Shown here: positions 43,288 to 52,106 of the stretch, in pieces
How positions within the stretch are numbered: the stretch's first letter is position 1
Layout: each line of letters opens with the position of its first letter
Assembly: GCA_002730875.1 (NCBI GenBank)
Contig: PCBI01000005.1
Coordinates: 186,001 to 250,000, forward strand
Length of the DNA: 64,000 bases
Source of the DNA: Spirochaetaceae bacterium
GTDB lineage: Bacteria; Spirochaetota; Leptospiria; Leptospirales; Leptonemataceae
Reading direction: 5' to 3'
Translations under genes and position numbers: made by a program
Notes under the pieces: model-generated
Database searches by the model: none
What the model saw: only the letters and a program-made list of their open reading frames with translations
What the model was told of the DNA's origin: nothing

Positions 43288-44934
43288 ATGGCATATAACA
43301 CCTCTCGATCATCCAAAAAGCTACTGGGAATCATCGATCTAAAGGGAAAGAAAGCGGCCCTTACGCCGCCGGGGTACACCCCCTGGCTGGACTACCCTTT
43401 CCGCTGGTTATCGATAGCTGTGCTCATTGCTTCGCCCGCCATCGGATACTTTCAGGGATGGTGGATGGCGGGGGCCGCCGTTCTGGCGGCGGCGCTTCTG
43501 TTCGGGATACGCGAAACATTCATCCAGGACGACCATGCAATCGTGCGAATCTACGGCCCCATGGGTCGCTTTCGCTACCTTTTTGAGCGGGAACTCAGAG
43601 ACAAATATCTTCAGTACTTCAACGAAACCAATACCAGCGGACGCCCTATACCCAGGATTGTAAGGGATTACATTTATCAGAAATCCAAAGACCTGAAACC
43701 CATGGCCAGCTTTGGAACCGAACTGGACCCTTACGACGAAGAGATTACCACTGGCTGCCGGATTCTACATAGAAACTTTCCCGGTTCCCTGGGACAGCCT
43801 GGCTACGAGGTTGTGATAGGCGAAAAGCGAAAAGGCGTGAAGCCTTTCTATGTTCGAAATGTGATCAATGTTTCGGCTATGAGCTATGGATCCATAAATT
43901 ACAAGGCGGCGGAGTCTTTGAGCATCGGCGCAAAGGGCATAGCGTATGTGAACACTGGCGAAGGCGGATACGGTCCCCATGGCGTTGCCGGCAACGACGT
44001 GGTTTTTCAAATTGGCACGGCCAAATACGGAGTAGGAGATGCCATCCAGCAGAACAACGGCCAGACCACACGAATCCTCAACTACCAGGTCCTGAAGGAA
44101 CTGATCGGCACCCATTCCAACATAGGAATGATCCAGCTAAAGATCTCCCAGGGCGCCAAACCAGGCCTGGGCGGACACCTCCCCGGAGGCAAAGTAACCC
44201 CGGAAATTGCCGCCGTGCGAAGAATACCGGCCCACAAGACATCCATAAGTCCTTCGCAGCATGCGGAGATTGCAGCCGCCAGTCCGCGAGAAAGCGTGGC
44301 AAAGCTCATGGACTTCATTGAGTCCATCCGCCAGGCCACCGAGCTACCGGTGGGATTGAAGATGTGCCTGGGCAATCCGGACGAAATAGACCTTCTATGC
44401 CAGGCGATGAAAAAAACCGGAAAAGGCCCGGATGCCATTCAACTGGATGGATCCGACGGCGGTACAGGAGCGGGCCCCAACCTGTTCATGAATTACGTAG
44501 GTTACGGAAGCGCCATAGAAAGCTGCGCCATGCTGCACCAGAAACTTGTCCGACTGAAAATACGCGACAACGTTGTACTTAGCGTTTCAGGAAGAGTATT
44601 CACTCCCGTGCATGCCGCCCTGGCCTTCGCCGCCGGCGCCGATATCATTGACAGCGCCCGCGGTCCTATGCTGGCCCTGGGCTGCATCCAGTCATTAAAA
44701 TGCCACACCAACCACTGCCCCACCGGCATTGCCACAAATCAGCCCTGGCGAGTCCGGGGTTTGAACATACCGGAGAAATCCACCAGGGTGCATCATTTTC
44801 TTCGGGGCTTTCACCAGGACATGATGGATATAACCCGGATTACCGGACACCTGGATCCCAGGGATATTCGAGTTAGCGATCTAAGGCTGATTCAGGGTCA
44901 GTACGCGAATATGGCCGAATACTTCGAAGCTTGA
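43288..44934 (+). CDS. FMN-binding glutamate synthase family protein
   Basis: 549 residues from the ATG at 43288. Two membrane helices near the N-terminus (about 30-70) are followed by the FMN/Fe-S core of glutamate synthase large subunits: NVSAMSYGSINYKAAESLSIGA, GEGGYGPHG, QLKISQGAKPGLGGHLPGGKV, LDGSDGGTGAGPN and the 3Fe-4S motif GCIQSLKCHTNHCPTGIAT. The glutaminase domain of true GltB is absent, so this is the stand-alone membrane-associated type found in many bacteria, whose natural electron donor and substrate are not settled. Co-transcription with the TMEM220-like gene is likely. Confidence 0.88.
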   Translation: MAYNTSRSSKKLLGIIDLKGKKAALTPPGYTPWLDYPFRWLSIAVLIASPAIGYFQGWWMAGAAVLAAALLFGIRETFIQDDHAIVRIYGPMGRFRYLFERELRDKYLQYFNETNTSGRPIPRIVRDYIYQKSKDLKPMASFGTELDPYDEEITTGCRILHRNFPGSLGQPGYEVVIGEKRKGVKPFYVRNVINVSAMSYGSINYKAAESLSIGAKGIAYVNTGEGGYGPHGVAGNDVVFQIGTAKYGVGDAIQQNNGQTTRILNYQVLKELIGTHSNIGMIQLKISQGAKPGLGGHLPGGKVTPEIAAVRRIPAHKTSISPSQHAEIAAASPRESVAKLMDFIESIRQATELPVGLKMCLGNPDEIDLLCQAMKKTGKGPDAIQLDGSDGGTGAGPNLFMNYVGYGSAIESCAMLHQKLVRLKIRDNVVLSVSGRVFTPVHAALAFAAGADIIDSARGPMLALGCIQSLKCHTNHCPTGIATNQPWRVRGLNIPEKSTRVHHFLRGFHQDMMDITRITGHLDPRDIRVSDLRLIQGQYANMAEYFEA

Positions 44935-44988
44935 CTGCACTCACTTCTGCCAGATGCCTTCGACCGAATTTGCCGCAGTTTGCCCGCC

Positions 44989-47619
44989 TCAAATACCGGT
45001 CGGACTTTCCGGCTTGAGAAGTGGCATTTCTATAACAAAGGTGGACCCCCGCCCTGGCTCGGAGTAGGAAACATGAATACCGCCGCCCATCTTCTGCATT
45101 AACCGGCGGGACAGGGAGAGCCCCAGCCCGGCGCCGCCAAAACGTCTGGTACGGGCGTTGTCGGCTTGATTGAAATCGTCAAAGATTTCCGCATGCTTCT
45201 GAGGAGAGATACCTACGCCGGTATCCTCCACGTGAATGATCGCTTTTTGCCACACCGGTTGGCTACGCAGGTTTGGATCAAGACCGGGATGCTGATCCAA
45301 TCTACCCGCATACGAACTGCATTCAACCCTGATCCGAACCTTGCCAGCAGGAGTGAATTTCACGGCATTACCGACGACGTTGCAGAGCACCTGACGCAAC
45401 CTGACGGCATCGCCCCGGACCCGGGGCGGCATCCGCGAATCCAGATCCAAATTCAGGGTTAGATCGTTGTTCGTCTGGTCCGGTCGTAGCTGATCCACAA
45501 CCTCAGCAATCAAATCGGCAAGACTGAAGTCGGTAAGCGTCAAAGCCAGGTTATCGGATTCAATCTGAGTCAGGTCCAGAATAGTGGAAATGATGCCCAG
45601 AAGCGAATCCCCGCTGTTTCGAATGAGCTTTATTTGATCCTTGACGTCTGGCGCAAGATCCTCGGTGGCCAGTAGATCTGAAACTCCAATAATGGCATGC
45701 AGAGGCGTCCTCAGCTCATGGGTCATGTTGGCCAGAAACTCGGTTTTGGCGCGGTTCGCGGCATCGGCCATATTTCGAGCCTGCACCAATTCATCTTTAT
45801 GCTTCTGGCTGGCAATGGCGGCGCTCAAGGCCCGGGCCATCTCTTCTACGGAAAGAGTCTCATGCCGGCTCCATATATGAGGAACATTGAAGTCCAGACA
45901 GAGCACCCCGCTCAATTCATCGCCGCTCAATAGAGGCACATCCAGAAGCGATACGGTGGAGCCCTCTATCAAGTTTTTGCGTATTCCATTCACCAGGGAC
46001 TCGGTTCGAACATCGTGCACCCGGACTGTTTCGCCCAGGGCAAGTCGGTTCAAGTATTCCGGCGCAGCCGACAAATCGGCTTCCATGCCAGAAATGTCGG
46101 GCATCGCATCCGTTGTTCGCGCCGAGATGACGTGAAGCGTTCCGGATGGCTCGGCGGTGCAAAAACAGACCCGGTAATCGGGAAACATGGATGCAAGAGC
46201 ATCCACCGCTACGGAAATAATCTCCGCGATGGACCTGTCCTCTGCCATGAACCTGGCCACCCGGTTCACACCATTCAAGCGAGAGTTATACTCAATAATG
46301 CGAAGTTCGTTCTGGTGGGCTTCTGTATTATCCCGGGCGGCGGTAAAAAAGACGTTCAATTCAGGATCGTAGCGAATGGTCCAGGATATCCAGCGGTGGG
46401 ACCCTCCGCGAATACGCAACCTGGTGTCCAGGCCACGCACCACTCCAAAATCACGGGCTTCTTCCAGTCCTTCTTCGAAAGCTCCCAGATCTTCCTCCGA
46501 TATGAACCCGGGCAAAGGAAGGTTTATCAACTCTTCCTCGGAATAGCCGGTGGTTCGCAACCAGGCTTCATTTACGCGTAGCGCCTTTCCGCGGATATCC
46601 AGGATGGCCAGCATGTCTCCAGATACATCAAAGAAGGTATCCACGAAATTATTCATTCGCTGGCCTTCTAGCTCGGCGCTGATCCAGCGGGCTACCAGAT
46701 CCAGAAAGGCTCGGTCCTCGGATAGAGGCTTCAATCCAGCCTTCCTGGTGCTCAAAATGAATGCGGCGGTAACGCTGCCGTGCACTCGAAGCGGAATTCC
46801 GAGACTGTAATGGGCGCCGGGCAAATCCGAATAGCTACCTGTCTGACTTTCTACAGGGCAACCTTTGCGAATTACTTCGCTGCAAAAAGACAGATCCTGC
46901 CTCATGGAATCCGCTGCATTGCCATCCAACGTAGATGCCAGAATGCGAATGCTTTGCTGGCCATGCACCGGCTCCCCCAGAAATACCAGTTCCAGACCGG
47001 TGAGCTGCGAGCAAAGGTGCAGCATCTCACGCAGCCTGCCCTGAAAAGACAGTCCGGGACGACTTACAATCTCGTATAGAGCGCGAATCCGAAAGGTCTC
47101 CAAATCCTGGTGCGTCAACTGCCCGGCTTCGGAGGTCGGTTCAGTCTCTATATCCCTCTCCAATGCAAGGGATTTTTCCAATACTGGAATTGCACTCTCC
47201 AGGCGATTCGCCAATTCCTCATAGAGCTGTTTTTCCAGGCTTTCGGAAATCTGAAAGCCCACTGCATGGATGCCGGCCCAGGGCTCGGCAAGGGCGTAGA
47301 AAAAAAGCGGAGCCGATTGCCCGGTCAGTGGTTGGCCTGTTTCCTGCCAGCCGGACGTTCCCGGTTCCGGTAAAGCCTCCGTGATGACGTGAGCGGGGAT
47401 TGATTTTAACGGATCCTCCGCATCCACCGGCTGTACTCGAAAGGAGCGCTTCCTGTTGTCAGAGAGCGAATCATCGCCGGAATCCGGCGCATCCACACCG
47501 GACAGAGTGAATGCCTCCAGGAGATGATCGTTGTAGGTACCGGCTCCAGCCGGAATCAGGCTGCGCTTCAACAGATTGACTGTATTTGCCAGCAGTATAT
47601 TCAAACGACGAATAGGCAT
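44989..47619 (-). CDS. GAF-PAS-GAF histidine kinase, cytosolic
   Basis: 876 residues from the ATG at 47619; GGAG 5 bases upstream decides this start over the longer frame. The N-terminal 200 residues are of unknown fold; then GAF (about 215-365), PAS (about 370-490; LAILDIRGKALRVNEAWLRTTGYS), GAF (about 505-610), HisKA with H634 (NMTHELRTPLH), HATPase (N-box NVVGNAVKFTP; DTGVGIS; GAGLGLSLS). No receiver and no membrane helix. A DNA-binding partner is not adjacent, though the HDOD/cyclase pair with a receiver lies 0.5 kb upstream on the same strand and is a candidate target. Confidence 0.88.
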   Translation of the reverse strand: MPIRRLNILLANTVNLLKRSLIPAGAGTYNDHLLEAFTLSGVDAPDSGDDSLSDNRKRSFRVQPVDAEDPLKSIPAHVITEALPEPGTSGWQETGQPLTGQSAPLFFYALAEPWAGIHAVGFQISESLEKQLYEELANRLESAIPVLEKSLALERDIETEPTSEAGQLTHQDLETFRIRALYEIVSRPGLSFQGRLREMLHLCSQLTGLELVFLGEPVHGQQSIRILASTLDGNAADSMRQDLSFCSEVIRKGCPVESQTGSYSDLPGAHYSLGIPLRVHGSVTAAFILSTRKAGLKPLSEDRAFLDLVARWISAELEGQRMNNFVDTFFDVSGDMLAILDIRGKALRVNEAWLRTTGYSEEELINLPLPGFISEEDLGAFEEGLEEARDFGVVRGLDTRLRIRGGSHRWISWTIRYDPELNVFFTAARDNTEAHQNELRIIEYNSRLNGVNRVARFMAEDRSIAEIISVAVDALASMFPDYRVCFCTAEPSGTLHVISARTTDAMPDISGMEADLSAAPEYLNRLALGETVRVHDVRTESLVNGIRKNLIEGSTVSLLDVPLLSGDELSGVLCLDFNVPHIWSRHETLSVEEMARALSAAIASQKHKDELVQARNMADAANRAKTEFLANMTHELRTPLHAIIGVSDLLATEDLAPDVKDQIKLIRNSGDSLLGIISTILDLTQIESDNLALTLTDFSLADLIAEVVDQLRPDQTNNDLTLNLDLDSRMPPRVRGDAVRLRQVLCNVVGNAVKFTPAGKVRIRVECSSYAGRLDQHPGLDPNLRSQPVWQKAIIHVEDTGVGISPQKHAEIFDDFNQADNARTRRFGGAGLGLSLSRRLMQKMGGGIHVSYSEPGRGSTFVIEMPLLKPESPTGI

Positions 47620-48108
47620 ACCGTCTCCAACTAGTGTAGACGAGGAAAAACTGCAAAATGCGCGCACAATGCACGCAGCAACGGCAGAGACGTCCTCCTG
47701 GGTGTCAGTGCGCCGGGGCACTCGCTCCGAATACCTGCGACCCCGGAATAAGCAACGGAGCCTTCGGGCCCGCCGCCGATTGGACGTTACAGAACAAAGC
47801 TACACTCCAAGAGAGTACTGCATCTCGATTTTTTAGAAAAGCAGTTATTCAGGGTAATTTAGAAAAAGGAGAAACTTAAACGAAGTTGGTTCTACGGGCT
47901 ATCTGCGCAAGGGAAAGGCACGAGGGCAAACGTAACAGGAAAAGCAGAGAATAGAGAGGCCGCAATGTCGATATACAATAGATGTCTCGAAATGCCGGAG
48001 AAACAACGATCAGAACGACGACAGGGAGAACTTATTCCAGAGATCCTGGCGCTGGCAAAATTCGCAACGATCAGGCGATTAGAAGCTCTTTTTCGGACTT
48101 GCCGAGCC
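47620..48108. other. 489-base intergenic region between kinase and cyclase genes
   Basis: Both flanking genes are on the minus strand. The region must end the cyclase transcript and may hold the kinase promoter; AT-rich DNA at 47815-47880 is the best area. Several open frames cross it (plus-strand frames at 47576, 47658 and 47965) but none has coding character. No RNA gene recognised. Confidence 0.4.
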
Positions 48109-49197
48109 CTAGCCCCGGACGGTCTGGGTCAGTTCATCCACTTCGAAAACCTTCACGGCGCCCTTCTTGCCGCGAAGAACATAGTCTCCGGAAAGCCGCA
48201 CAGAATCCGAGTCTTCCAGACCGCGAGCGGTGTTTTCGTCGATTAGAAGATCCACGTTTTTTTCTTTTGTCAGATCCTGGATCCGGGCTGCTGTGTTTAC
48301 GGGATCGCCCATAACGGCGTATTTCAGCCTCTGCGTGGACCCAATGTTTCCGGCAAAGATCTTTCCGGTGGCAATGCCCATGCCGTAGCGAACGCCCTCT
48401 TCCTGAAGCTCTGGAGGCAGATAGCTTTCGTTGTATTTTCGCATGAGCTTGCGAATCCCACGAGCCGCCGACACAGCATTGCTGGCATCCTGGCCGGTCG
48501 GATCCGGACAGCCAAAGGTTGCCAGAATGCCGTCTCCCAGAAGTTCGTTCACGGAGCCATGATGATCAAAAACCAGGTCCATGATCCGGCCGAACAAATC
48601 GCTGATAAATTCAGCATATTTCTGCGGCCCAATGCGCTCGGCAATAGTTGTGGATCCCCGAACGTCATAGAACATAACGCTGGCTTCCAGAGTCTTTCCG
48701 CCCAGTTCAGAGGATATCTCTTCGCTAAGGATTTTCTCAACAATGTCTCTGGAGAAGTAGCGAAGCAGGCGTTGCTTATCGTGCTCCAATCGCTGATTCA
48801 ACTCATGAATTTTCCGTCTATAGCTAAGGAGCTCCAGAGCCTGTTGGATGCGCATACTCAGGTCCGCCAGCTGAATCGGCTTTTTAATAAAATCGCTGGC
48901 TCCGGTGGACATTCCCACTATGCGAATTTCGTCGGAGTCGTCGGCGCTCATGATGAACACCGGCACTGACACAGATTTGTCGTGGGCGCGAATTCGCTTG
49001 AGGACTTCCAAACCGGGAAGCTCCGGCAAAAATATATCCAGAAGTACCAGGTCCGGATCAAAGGATTCCATAAGCTCCAGGCCTTCCGGCCCGTCGGGAG
49101 CGACCTTCGTTTCATAGCCCCACTGACTCAGGAAGCGATCCAGTAGTGCGGATTGATCCGGATCGTCTTCGACTATAAGAATCCTGGATTGCGCCAT
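48109..49197 (-). CDS. receiver-linked class III nucleotide cyclase
   Basis: 362 residues. Receiver domain (1-120; phospho-acceptor D54, K105), coiled-coil linker (125-165) and a class III cyclase domain (about 168-350). Metal-binding Asp are D178 (MFYDVRGSTT) and D222 (ELLGDGILATFG); transition-state Asn/Arg are N301 and R305 (VNTAAR). The residues that select the purine are E218 and A294, where adenylate cyclases have Lys and Asp/Thr and guanylate cyclases have Glu and Cys/Gly, so GTP may be the substrate. It starts 6 bases after the HDOD gene and is probably co-expressed with it. Phosphorylation by a separate kinase should control output. Confidence 0.88.
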   Translation of the reverse strand: MAQSRILIVEDDPDQSALLDRFLSQWGYETKVAPDGPEGLELMESFDPDLVLLDIFLPELPGLEVLKRIRAHDKSVSVPVFIMSADDSDEIRIVGMSTGASDFIKKPIQLADLSMRIQQALELLSYRRKIHELNQRLEHDKQRLLRYFSRDIVEKILSEEISSELGGKTLEASVMFYDVRGSTTIAERIGPQKYAEFISDLFGRIMDLVFDHHGSVNELLGDGILATFGCPDPTGQDASNAVSAARGIRKLMRKYNESYLPPELQEEGVRYGMGIATGKIFAGNIGSTQRLKYAVMGDPVNTAARIQDLTKEKNVDLLIDENTARGLEDSDSVRLSGDYVLRGKKGAVKVFEVDELTQTVRG

Positions 49198-49203
49198 CCT
49201 GAA

Positions 49204-50031
49204 TTAACCGGCAGCCATCTGGAAGTAAGGATGGGATTTCAATCGAGCAATTTGCTGTTCGCTTAATAGCTTCTCAAAAGGATCGGCCTGGTCTCCGGAA
49301 GTGCGATACACTTCTTGAACGGCCGCTCTGGTTTTTGCATCCAGCGGAATGCCGGCCCCGGCCTGACCCAGGGCTGCCGAAAGTACAGTGATACGGCCCA
49401 GATCGTCGGATCCGTTCAGGTTGGTAACAGTCAGTTCCATGCTATGTAGCAGGGAATCCGGAAGATTCCATTTTCGAGCGGCCTCCTGGCCGGCCTGAGC
49501 GTGATCTGTGCCGTAGGAGGACTTCTCCAGTTCGCGGAGATCAAAGCCATTTTGCTCGGCCTGCTCGATCAAGAATGCGTAATGATCGCCTTTGTTTAGC
49601 GCCAGAATACTCATTCCAATGTTGTAAAGTAGTCCGGACAGAAAGGCTTCCTCGGCCAGCTCAGGATGCTTGAACCTCTTGGCCACATCCTGAGCCAGAA
49701 GCGCCGACAACACCGGATACTCGGTAAGATACTTCTTGAATACAGGACTCTTCAGATCTGTGGCAATCTGGCGCGTACTGATGAATATGATCAGATTCTT
49801 TAGCGCTTTTAGCCCCAGCAGAGTAATGGCATCCCGCATTACTTTGACCCGGCCCGATCGACCATAGTAGGCTGAATTGGCTACCCGCAGTATTTCGCTA
49901 CAGATTCCGCGGTCCGGAGCAATGAGTCCTTCCACCTCGGCGGCGCTGGAATCCGGAGATTCCGTATCATACTTCATGATTTCCATTACTACCTGCGGCA
50001 GAGGAGGGATAACCAGATTGGAGTCGCTCAT
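49204..50031 (-). CDS. HDOD-domain signalling protein
   Basis: 275 residues, almost entirely one HDOD domain: PPLPQVVMEIM (9-19), LIAPDRGICSEILRVANSAYYGRSG, AITLLGLKALKNLIIF, FLSGLLYNIGMSILAL and YGTDHAQAGQEAARKWNLP. HDOD is an HD-like fold lacking full catalytic residues and often relays signals next to receivers and cyclases. It lies 6 bases before the cyclase gene in an apparent two-gene operon. No membrane segment. Divergent from the PrsW fusion gene. Confidence 0.88.
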   Translation of the reverse strand: MSDSNLVIPPLPQVVMEIMKYDTESPDSSAAEVEGLIAPDRGICSEILRVANSAYYGRSGRVKVMRDAITLLGLKALKNLIIFISTRQIATDLKSPVFKKYLTEYPVLSALLAQDVAKRFKHPELAEEAFLSGLLYNIGMSILALNKGDHYAFLIEQAEQNGFDLRELEKSSYGTDHAQAGQEAARKWNLPDSLLHSMELTVTNLNGSDDLGRITVLSAALGQAGAGIPLDAKTRAAVQEVYRTSGDQADPFEKLLSEQQIARLKSHPYFQMAAG

Positions 50032-50138
50032 GTTGCCAGATATCCGGGATCATGGGGCGGAAACAATAAAATTTCCCGGCGTACCCCTGCCAGACCTGAC
50101 AGTTTAATACAGTCTGAGCTGACCCCGCCAGGGGCCCT

Positions 50139-50154
50139 GCTTGCCCGGGCAAGC
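50139..50154. promoter_or_regulatory. perfect 16-bp palindrome, candidate operator
   Basis: GCTTGCCCGGGCAAGC is a perfect inverted repeat without spacer in the 190-base divergent region between the HDOD/cyclase operon and the PrsW fusion gene. Its position midway between the two starts fits a site for a dimeric regulator acting on both promoters. It has no T-run and no gene ends there, so it is not a terminator. Confidence 0.45.
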
Positions 50155-50191
50155 CGATTCGGACTCAAATCTGCCTTAATTATTAGGAAGC

Positions 50192-50211
50192 AATCCCCAA
50201 TCCCGGGGATT
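50192..50211 (+). promoter_or_regulatory. hairpin just upstream of the PrsW-fusion start codon
   Basis: AATCCCC (50192-50198) and GGGGATT (50205-50211) form a perfect 7-bp stem with a 6-base loop, 10 bases before the ATG at 50222. The 3' arm holds the only Shine-Dalgarno-like purine run (GGGGA), so the hairpin could hide the ribosome site. Confidence 0.4.
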
Positions 50212-50221
50212 CTCGCATTGC

Positions 50222-52054
50222 ATGGCTGAATTCAAGCCCCCACCGGGGTCGATACTAAACAGAAGGACCATGCCATCTCTGGAGTTAGCAGCAGCGCTTG
50301 TAACGTGCCTGATATTCTATGCTGTGTACTACAGCAGACTGGGGATGGTGCGTACATTTGTGGCAGTAGCCGAAGCATTTCTGGCTGGCGCCGTAATTGC
50401 CATTGGACTGTTACTCCTATCTCCCTACACTTCGGACCGGTTGGAATTGCTGACACCCGCCAGCCAGGGGTTTCTCCTGGCCGCTTTTCCTGAAAAGCTA
50501 CTGGGACTAATTGCTCTGGTTTACATGATGATCAGGGACCGAAACGAAATGTCGGTTCTGAATACCATCGGGTACGGAATCCTCATCGGAGCGGGGTTCT
50601 CCTTCGTGGAGAATATCGCTTACGCCTGGATTTACGGAAGCCAGATTGTCTATCTGCGACTGTTCAGTTCTGTTTCCATGCATCTGACCAGCATGGGGCT
50701 GATGGGCTTTCTGCTCGGTCTTGGCTATATTCGCCAGCGAAAACGTTGGCTGTTGGCAGTTCTGTCTTTTATCATTCCTTTTCTGCTTCACGGCATTTTC
50801 GATTTCAGCATCCTTTCCGGAGGCAAGTGGAACTTCACAATTCCAGCGCATATTCTGATCCCTGTATTCGCTCTGGAAGCGGCCATTTCCAGGTCGCAAA
50901 CCCTGCCCCGAAAAGGAGATCTTCAAAGAGACGGTATCTGGTTTGAAGAATGGGCCCTTCTGGACCGGCAACGCGGCTACGAAAAATGGATTTTGCGATC
51001 AACGGATCAAACTCGCAGCACGGCGCCTTTCCTGAGGCTTCCCCCTGGTCCGGCCAAGAATGCTTTCGCACTTTGCATTCTGGTGCTTCCTATACTGATC
51101 CTGATAGAGCCGGAACTGATTCCGTTAACGGTGAACATCACCTATTCCATGTATCTGTCCCTGTTCGTTCTGCTTCCGGCTTCAATCGGCGTGTCCATCC
51201 TTTCCATTGGCTCCGTAAATCCCAATTTCTTTAAAGGGCGATTGCTGCGCATTCCCATTGTTCTGGACTGGGAGGTGTTTGAGGAGGGAATTCCTGCCCC
51301 GGTAAATTCGGGCATCTCCTATGAGCTTAGCGGCGCCTCGCTTTATCTTCGTGGAAATCTGGAGGAATCGGAGAATCGCACAATACAATTTAGATTTGAT
51401 CGTATCGCAAGTCCGGCAGTTAACTTCGGCATTGTAAAGCTTGCGGGAAATTCGGACTCCGGCCAATTGATACGCATTGATAGAACGGCGGCGGGGTTTA
51501 GCGCATTTCAACGCCGATATCGGGCCCGTCGCCTGCTCTGGGGCCTGTTCTACTTCTTTCATTTTCCCGGATCAGAAGGCTTTCGCAAGCTTTTCATCAA
51601 ACCCCGTACCATAACCCAGACTCGAAGAACCTACCAACCAGGGGACGTTGTTTTTCTGGAAGGAGACCCGGCTCGTCGCTTCTACCTGGTCGAAAAGGGT
51701 AAGGTTCAGATTCTGCGAGACACCGGCACCGGACCTGTGGCGCTTTCTACCGTAGAAGAAGGAGAGATCTTCGGCGAGATGGCTCTGGTGCATGGCGAGG
51801 AAAGAAGCGCCACCGCCATCTGTATGACGGAAACCATCCTTTCGTCTGCATTGTCGGATCATCTCGAGTCCTTGATCGAAGCAAACCCCGAATTTGCGTC
51901 TACATTGATTCGCACCCTGGTAAAACGACTCATCCATTCCGAAGAGGCCTTTCTGGAGAAGCTCAGATCCCTGGAGGTGGAAGATAAGGGGCAATGGCTT
52001 CACAAAGAGGGCCCCGGGGAAAACCACATTCCCGACGAGGAAAAAGGAAGTTAG
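50222..52054 (+). CDS. PrsW-like membrane protease fused to a cyclic-nucleotide-binding domain
   Basis: 610 residues. The N-terminal 200 residues are a PrsW-type intramembrane protease domain: a degenerate first motif (FPEKLLGL, normally EExxK), FVENIAYA (E130, N131), SMHLTSMGLMG (H154) and LLHGIFDF (H190, D194). Two more helices at about 285-335 and a beta region follow. The C-terminus (about 465-580) is a CAP-type cyclic-nucleotide-binding domain with an intact phosphate-binding cassette, GEIFGEMAL and ERSATA (Glu for ribose, Arg for phosphate). A cyclic nucleotide may thus gate membrane proteolysis. The next gene starts 52 bases later. Confidence 0.82.
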   Translation: MAEFKPPPGSILNRRTMPSLELAAALVTCLIFYAVYYSRLGMVRTFVAVAEAFLAGAVIAIGLLLLSPYTSDRLELLTPASQGFLLAAFPEKLLGLIALVYMMIRDRNEMSVLNTIGYGILIGAGFSFVENIAYAWIYGSQIVYLRLFSSVSMHLTSMGLMGFLLGLGYIRQRKRWLLAVLSFIIPFLLHGIFDFSILSGGKWNFTIPAHILIPVFALEAAISRSQTLPRKGDLQRDGIWFEEWALLDRQRGYEKWILRSTDQTRSTAPFLRLPPGPAKNAFALCILVLPILILIEPELIPLTVNITYSMYLSLFVLLPASIGVSILSIGSVNPNFFKGRLLRIPIVLDWEVFEEGIPAPVNSGISYELSGASLYLRGNLEESENRTIQFRFDRIASPAVNFGIVKLAGNSDSGQLIRIDRTAAGFSAFQRRYRARRLLWGLFYFFHFPGSEGFRKLFIKPRTITQTRRTYQPGDVVFLEGDPARRFYLVEKGKVQILRDTGTGPVALSTVEEGEIFGEMALVHGEERSATAICMTETILSSALSDHLESLIEANPEFASTLIRTLVKRLIHSEEAFLEKLRSLEVEDKGQWLHKEGPGENHIPDEEKGS

Positions 52055-52106
52055 GAGTTCGGAATTGTTGACAGGGCCCGCGAAACAGGAGATGTCTGGC
52101 TGATCC

